Positions 57,791 through 64,000 of a DNA stretch of 64,000 bases are shown piece by piece. Both the position numbers and the translations under genes were made by a program. The DNA comes from Cacajao melanocephalus (Eukaryota > Chordata > Mammalia > Primates > Pitheciidae): positions 62,001-126,000 of the forward strand of contig CAUYLG010017980.1 of NCBI GenBank assembly GCA_963573385.1, in the 5' to 3' direction. The notes below the pieces were generated by a model, which was not told the DNA's origin, ran no database searches, and saw only the letters and a program-made list of their open reading frames with translations. Positions within the stretch are counted from its first letter, which is position 1, and each line of letters starts with the position of its first letter.

Positions 57791-58974
57791 AGGTGGGAGA
57801 GAAAATTGTAAATTCATTGCTCAATACCTAGGATTTAACTTTATTCTCCTGTAGTTCCTCCCTGCCATCCCCATGTTCTAAGCTTCTCTGGTCAATTCAT
57901 GTAATGACTAAGGCTCTTCCTCTTTCTAGAGGGAGTAGTTCGGTTGTCTAGGGTAGAGGTCTTGGCCTGAGAAGAGGGATTGTCTAACTACTCTTAATAT
58001 ATACGTCTGCTGTCAGCACTCTACTCAACACATTCTTCACTGTCAAAGGCTTCCTTGAGGCTGTTGAGAATTCTGCAGCATAAACTGGCTTCATCTCACT
58101 GGTATGCCCCACTGCATGTGCTAACAGTTTAATTGTCTCCATACAGTTAAGTACATTACGTCTCATGAATTTCTTTTCCATCTCCTAATGTTTGTGGATG
58201 TCTTTTGCTCTCTGTTGTTTCGTTTTATTTTCCTTGTGGTTTAAAACTCTATTCTCTTGTTATTGTCATTTCCATAGGGGTTCAGAAGGGAGTAGACATA
58301 AATACATGTGTCAAATCTGCCATGTTTATTGTGAAATTCTGTAATAGAATTTTATCTATCAAAGAAATTGCCCTATTAAAAATGTCTATGTGCTTATATA
58401 TTTGTGAATCCTATTTCTGTAGGCTATTGCTGGGTCTTTATAGAGAGGATGAAACCCTTTCTCCCAAAAATATAGATTAAGAAAAAATATCTTAAAGATA
58501 TGAAAGCGTTTGCCTCTAGGGTGTGGGTTTTAGTATTACAGCATATAGGTGTAGAGAGGTGAGCAGGAAAATTACTATTTTTTTTCTATAAGCCTTTTCA
58601 TTCTAATTAGACTTTTAAATTAAGTGCTTATATGACCTAATGAAATCTAAAATGAAAAATTAAAATATACAAACAGAACCATAACTAAATATAGGCTAGT
58701 GCTACCCAGCGTTTAGTCTTCCTTTCAATAATGTTCAACAGTGAAGTTTAGGAAATCTCTTTGTTGTTGAGTAGACTCACTTGACTAATGAACTAACCAG
58801 GACCAGCATTAATTATTAGTATTTGAATAAATTAATTATGAAATTATGAGAAATTCCCCTCTGGCATAAAGAACCATGGTAGATCAAATAGGAAAAAGCA
58901 TTCTGAAGTAGATATTTTATTAGACTATTATTTTCCCTTCTTAATAAATACTACTACCTTAACCATGTTGCTCA
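57791..58974. other. Unique AT-rich DNA
   Basis: No gene or repeat recognised in about 1.2 kb. Confidence 0.45.
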
Positions 58975-59290
58975 TGTCAAATACATAGGAGTCATTCTCA
59001 ATTTCATTTTACTGCCTCTTTCCTGCTATCCAATCCATCAGTAGTAGCTGATGGTTGCACCAAAAATATATCCAGATATCTCTATTTCTCTTGACCATTA
59101 CCTGACTCAAGCTACCATCTTCTCACTCCTGGACCACTGTAATGGCCACCTTCCCATTTCCTGGCATTTATATTTATCTCCCACTAATCCATTCTCTGAA
59201 CATCAATCAGAATGATCTTTTAAAAATGTAAGTCAGATCACGTTATTCCCCTTCTTCAAAACTCTCCAAAAACTCTGTTACATTTAGATG
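58975..59290 (+). repeat. L2/CR1-type LINE ORF2 fragment
   Basis: 'ataggagtcattctcaatttcattttactgcctc', 'caatccatcagtagtag', 'ctcaagctaccatcttctcactcctggaccactgtaatgg', 'ccattctctgaacatcaatcagaatgatctttt' and 'agatcacgttattccccttcttcaaaactctccaa' follow the region just after the reverse-transcriptase domain of L2-type LINEs. Interrupted, not coding. Confidence 0.68.
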
Positions 59291-60368
59291 TCACAGATGG
59301 ATTCCTTGAACTACAAGATGTTTACCAAGCTGAAGAGAGAAAGAGAAGCAGATTTGGCAGAGGAAAACGTCCAAATGTGATGCAGGGCTGACAGAATATT
59401 GGCCAAACCCTCCATAGGGAGCGCTAGCATGAATATTGCCCATCAGAGTTCTCTAGAAGGCTGACACTATTGGAAGGTACATGCCATGCCTCCCCAGACC
59501 TTCAATGCATACAGGCTACCCTAGAAAGGGTATGGCCTAGGGGAAGGCTGTTGGTTGACCACACTTTATATAGGTGGACAGTAAGTCCTTTCTTAAAGGG
59601 GGACATTCACAAAAAAAGTGTAACAAAGTGACTGATGACAACTTTAACACTAACTCTTTTACAGGTATGGGCTAATAGACAAAAGACAAATTTATATTTC
59701 CCTGATTTTTTTCTGTGTTCTTTCCTTCATTGGAGAAAGGAGCCAGTTATGCATTTTCTGCCTCAGGGAAGGCAGACATTCAAGGTTGCCTACCAGATGC
59801 CTCCCTTTCTGAAAACTGATGCCCATTAATCAAATTATGCTAGGCTTCCTGAAAGGAGAGGAAAGAGGCTGCCTTTGAGAGAAATAAGAATTGGCAGATT
59901 GCATGCTTTCTCTCAGATTAAAAAGAGATTCTTAGAATATGGAAAGGGGTAGAAATGTGTGAGCTCTTCAGCCATGGACCACTAATGCCCTTCTCTCTAT
60001 CTCCTCTTGGGTAGGTGGCAATACCTCAAAAGAAAATAGCTGTTTCTCAGTTTGACAAAAAGCCTTATACTCCAAGCATAGGGTCAAAGCATGAGAACCA
60101 CTATAGCTGAATTGACCAAATGGATGGTACTTTGGCCAAAATAAGTGTGAACTAAGAACTACTGACTTGACACACTGTAAGACTCTGGCACCCGTGAAAC
60201 ATACTGTGGTAGAAGGGACACCAGCGGGAGAATAATGATGCATGTTGAATTTCATGCCCACCTCTCTGAGAGACAAATTTATAGTCACAATTAATTTGAT
60301 GGAAAGAGCATGAAAAAATTTGATAACATTTATACATCTGATATTGTAGGCTGTATTTATTAATATTC
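59291..60368. other. Unclassified DNA
   Basis: About 1.1 kb. A minus-strand open frame of 106 codons (59968-60288) has no recognisable family. 'gcatgagaaccactatag' near 60090 resembles a hAT terminal repeat but no partner end is clear. Confidence 0.4.
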
Positions 60369-60856
60369 ATTTATTGCTATAACCAATTGTAAGAAACTTA
60401 GTAGCTTTAAACAACACAAATCTGTTATTTACAGTGCTGGAGGTCAGTCTTAAATCACGGTGTTGGTGGGGCTGCGTTCCTGCTGGAGGCTCTAGGGTAG
60501 ACTGCTTTCCTGCCTTTTCTAGCTTCTAGAAGTTCCATGAATTTCATGTCTATTAGACTCTTCCTTCATCTTCAAAACAACAGGGGAATATCATCAAATT
60601 TCTCTCTTCTTTTCTTTCTCTGACCTTCTGTCATCACATCTCCCTTTCTCTGACTCTACTCTCTTCCTCTTTCCCTTTAAAGAACTTTTGTGATTACATT
60701 GGATCCACCTGGATAATACAGAATGGCCTCCTTCCTCTTAAAATCCCTGACATACATCTTCAAAGTACCTGTCATAATGTAAGGCAACATATTCATAGGT
60801 TTCAGTTACTATAAGGATATCTTTGGCAAGGCAGGGCACTAATCTGTTTACCACAT
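60369..60856 (-). mobile_element. MLT1 LTR, minus strand, near complete
   Basis: Reverse-complement MLT1 LTR: 'ataaccaattgtaagaaacttagtagctttaaacaacacaaat', 'ggtgttggtggggctgcgttcctgctggaggctctagg', 'cttttctagcttctagaagt', 'acttttgtgattacattggatccacctggataatacagaatgg', 'aatgtaaggcaacatattcataggttt', 'atctttggcaaggcagggc'. About 490 bases, no internal region attached. Confidence 0.88.
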
Positions 60857-61649
60857 GAACTGAGAATATTGCACATAAATGTCATTTGGGTCAGAACATA
60901 ATTTTAACTCTAGGAGGAGAGTACCAAAAACAATCGAACAAATAAACAAGATAACTCATGCTGAAATGTTTTATTACTTTTTTATCATAAAAGAATCCCA
61001 TGTTCATGTGGTTAATTCAATTTGTAAAGAAAAAAAATGTATATAGGAGGAAGCAAAAACTTATTGAAAATTTCAAAGCCCATTGATAATCAGTGTTAAA
61101 ATTTGATGCTTGTATTTCCAAATCCTTGTATTTCAAAGAAAAATATCACTCTATGAACACAATGATGACATATGATGAATGCTTCAATCATATTGGGAGA
61201 CTGTACATATCTCTGATAGAGACACACATAGAAAAGGATTAGCTTCTGGTCAAGCCTTATATGTTTGTTATTCTGAATAATTCATTGATTACTTCCTGCT
61301 TTATCGACTCACTTTGAATGTGAAATGTTCATTTTCATTTTTCTGCTTGTTAGTCACTTGTCTTAGTCCTGGGACAAAGTGTTAACTAGGTATCACGTGA
61401 CTTAGTCTAAATTCCTTCTAACATGAACCTTCTTGGTATTCATGTCATTTTATTACTTTAAAGCTCATACTTAGATTTTATTCCACAGAAAAATTCTTTT
61501 GGAATTTGAATTTGAGTTGCTTTAGATGTATAGAAAGATTTTTAAAAAATTATTTCTTGGGCTTTTGTATGTCTAATACGGATCTAAAGTCTTTGTCTGG
61601 CTAAAGAATTGTGAGTTTTCAGGATTTAAGAAATTAAAAAAAATCAAAT
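60857..61649. other. Unique AT-rich DNA
   Basis: No gene recognised. Confidence 0.45.
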
Positions 61650-62370
61650 TAATAAATCAGCCAATAAAACTCAAGTATGTTCTTTGAAAGACTAATAAAA
61701 CAGCAGCAATTGTGGCAACACAGACATAGAAAAAAGAGAAATTTTATATAGTGTGTTTTTAATAAAACATAAATATAAATAAAGATAGCAATTTTAACAA
61801 GATATAGCTTTGTATATGATAAATTAACATGAAATCCAATAATTTTTTGACACATGCATGTATCATCAATGGCCACACTATATGTTAAATTAGGAGTAAT
61901 AAACAACCTTATGAAAATGGCACCAGACCCAACCTATTTTTATAAATAATTTTGTTCAAAAGTTCAAAAAACCAGTAAATCTTTAACCTAGATAAATTGT
62001 TCTTGACAAGAGGAAAATGAGGAGAGCCACCGTCTCCTTTTATGTAGGGTTCAATCTCAGGAATATAAAAATCATTCAATATATCAATGTAATTTCTTAT
62101 ACTAGTAGAATAGGATAGAACAAGCAAATGAGCACCTCAATAGATGTAGAAAACCATTTGATAAACTCCAACATTTGTTCATGAAAAAAACAAGTTAGAA
62201 ATAGAAGAAAGCAATCTGATAAACAGCATGCATTTAAAACATATTTAAAATTATAACGAATGATGAATAGTACAATGTTACTTTTGGGACATGAAAGAAA
62301 CACATTTATTTCTTCTTAGTTTTGAAAACAGTTGATAAATTGACACAGAAAGCACAAAGGTAAGGATAAA
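61650..62370 (+). mobile_element. Decayed L1 ORF2, first part
   Basis: Plus-strand L1 relic: 'gttctttgaaagactaataaaa', 'aggaatataaaaatcattcaatatatcaatgtaatttcttata', 'acctcaatagatgtagaaaaccatttgataaactccaacat', 'gttttgaaaacagttgataaattgacacagaaagcaca'. This is the reverse-transcriptase region. Many stops; A-rich strand bias as expected. Confidence 0.75.
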
Positions 62371-62764
62371 ATACAGCAGCTTTATTACTGACAAAGATTC
62401 TTAAATGATTCATGTTTGTAGCTATATTGATTTTCTAATTCTTTCCTCTTATATTGAACTTGCTATCCATACAGAGGCCTTCTTTGACCTGTCTCCAGCA
62501 TGAATGCTACATGGATACCCATATAATTTAGGATGTCCAAGGAAAAGTATTTCTGAGAAAGAGTAGCCCAGAAAGAAGGATTAGAGGATGCTTGGTTCCT
62601 TCTAAACTCATCAGTTTATTAAAGTGGTGCCAATAGCTACATAGTATTGTAAAGTAGAACGTTTACAGGAATGTGAGAAGTGAGGGATAAGTTATCCTTT
62701 AATAAAATCTTCTTGAAGCATGAAACAAATTAGTGATTTCCACATTATATCCACTATTTGCTGT
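62371..62764. other. Non-L1 DNA splitting the L1 relic
   Basis: About 390 bases that do not follow L1, where roughly 60 bases are expected between the flanking L1 parts. I cannot name a family. It is less A-biased on the plus strand than the L1 on either side. Confidence 0.45.
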
Positions 62765-63490
62765 TAAATTTTATTACCTGGACAATATACTAAGTCATCA
62801 AAACTAAATACAGTTTAGGGAACTGAAAGAAAAAGAAAAAGGTAGTTTTTATTTGCAGGTAATATAATCACCTACATACAAACTGGAAAAAAGTAAAGTG
62901 TTAGAAGCATCAAGAGAGTTCCACAAAGTTGTTGAATATACTATTGGCATTTGGAAAAAATGGAAATAATTATAAAAAGGCATAAAAGAAAATTTGAACA
63001 AAGGAAAAATGTACTATTTTTATTGATGAGAATATGAATTTCAAAATGATGAAAACTTTTCTTCAAATCACACTGTACATTCAATGCAGTTCCAATTATA
63101 ATTACAAAAGTATTTTTTCCTGTGGAAATTTACAAACTGATTTTAAAATTCATGTGAAGTTCCATTAATAGTTCAATAAGAAAATATAATAATATGAAGA
63201 ATTCTTGATAAAAGAAGAACTCAGAAGCAGACTGATGCTTAAATGGAAACTTGATGTAGTTAATGTGCAAGAAGAGAGGAAAGAAAGATTACTAAATAAA
63301 TTATGTTTATGCAATTGGCTTAAACGTGGAAAAGGAAATTTAGTATACCATATACAAATTAAACTATATAAGTTATAGACGTATGTGAAACAAAATTTCA
63401 AAGCAATTAGAAGAGATTATGGGTAGATATTGTTATACTTTATTGTAATAAATATTCCTTAAGTAAGACACTAAAACATAAAGGGCAAGT
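62765..63490 (+). mobile_element. Decayed L1 ORF2, second part
   Basis: L1 continues: 'gaaagaaaaagaaaaaggtagtttttatttgcaggtaatataatcacctac', 'aatcacactgtacattcaatgcagttccaattata', 'ctgattttaaaattcatgtgaag', then the downstream 'aaattatgtttatgcaattggctt' segment. Broken frames throughout. Confidence 0.75.
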
Positions 63491-64000
63491 TTTATCAGTA
63501 TGTCCTTTTCAAAATTTAGTATTCTGAGAATATACTTTCACATATATGATAAAGAATTACAGCCAAAAGTTCATGAGCTTTAGTAGGCCCCTGAATTCTT
63601 TGAAAATTATGCAGAATAGCAAAATTGTGTGCACATGCATTTTTATGGTGTTTTAGCAGTCTTTGAAGTGAATACATGATCCTCAAAATTAATGACAAGA
63701 ACCATTATTCTAGCCAAATTGTTGCTAAACTATATACACAAACACACACATGCATATGCACACCCTCAACACAGCAGGAGAGAGGTGCTTAATTGATCTG
63801 TTCCAATTCCAACATACCTGACACTTGGCTCTTGCATTGCCTCTTGACTTTCAGGCAGAATATGATTGGCTTTCTAAAGGTTTATCTGTTATGACAGTCC
63901 AGAAGGAAGATGGATTTTCCTGGCTTTTGCACAAGATCTATGCTGAACTTGCTCTCTCTGAGAATTAAAAATTAGGATTAGCTAAACCTGATAGCTTGAG
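63491..64000. other. Unique DNA at right edge
   Basis: No gene or repeat recognised apart from a short CA-rich run at 63732-63765. Confidence 0.45.

Overview
The window reads as human or other catarrhine primate nuclear DNA, non-coding throughout. It is AT-rich and carries about eighteen Alu copies. There are also primate-age MaLR LTR elements (MST and a THE1 provirus), older mammalian relics (MLT1 LTRs, MIR, L2, MER5-type hAT elements, decayed L1) and many simple repeats. I found no convincing protein-coding exon, tRNA, rRNA, snRNA or CpG island. The open reading frames are short (longest 144 codons) and either match no family I recognise or fall inside Alu, THE1 or AT-repeat sequence. The setting is therefore intergenic or deep intronic.

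Layout. 1-9.5 kb: an Alu tail at the left edge, then mostly unique DNA with one 5'-truncated Alu, a MER5-like hAT relic, an L2 end and MIRs. 9.5-12.6 kb: an MLT1 LTR split by an Alu, a MIR, an old LTR with an AATAAA signal, and an Alu followed by a 41-bp tandem duplication. 12.6-26 kb: unique AT-rich DNA with Alus on both strands (including a close inverted pair at 18.9-19.7 kb), an MST solo LTR with 5-bp target duplications, MIR, and 43-bp and 34-bp two-copy duplications. 26.0-27.9 kb: a TG/GA compound repeat, then a 1.15-kb AT-rich palindromic tract that has captured a 58-bp copy of nearby unique DNA. 28-34.7 kb: L1 fragment, MIRs, an MLT1/Alu/MST-like LTR composite, another Alu, a MER5-type relic. 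34.7-48 kb: long unique stretches, a minus-strand L1 3' end, an old LINE-like segment, five Alus, L2. 48.07-50.66 kb: a nearly full-length minus-strand THE1 provirus with an internal inversion, an extra LTR wedge and a perfect 125-bp tandem duplication across its truncated end. 50.7-64 kb: unique DNA, L2, simple repeats, two Alus, an MLT1 LTR, and a decayed plus-strand L1 ORF2 split by unrelated sequence.

No genes work together here. The interesting content is rearrangement history. The THE1 pieces order as insertion, then inversion and 5' truncation, then a recent tandem duplication. The AT tract shows what looks like copying of flanking DNA into a fragile repeat. Several independent two-copy duplications with 34-44 bp periods recur, two of them directly against Alu 5' ends. 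I see no sign of a new coding or defence-type system. All family names come from recognising consensus features by eye; no search was run.
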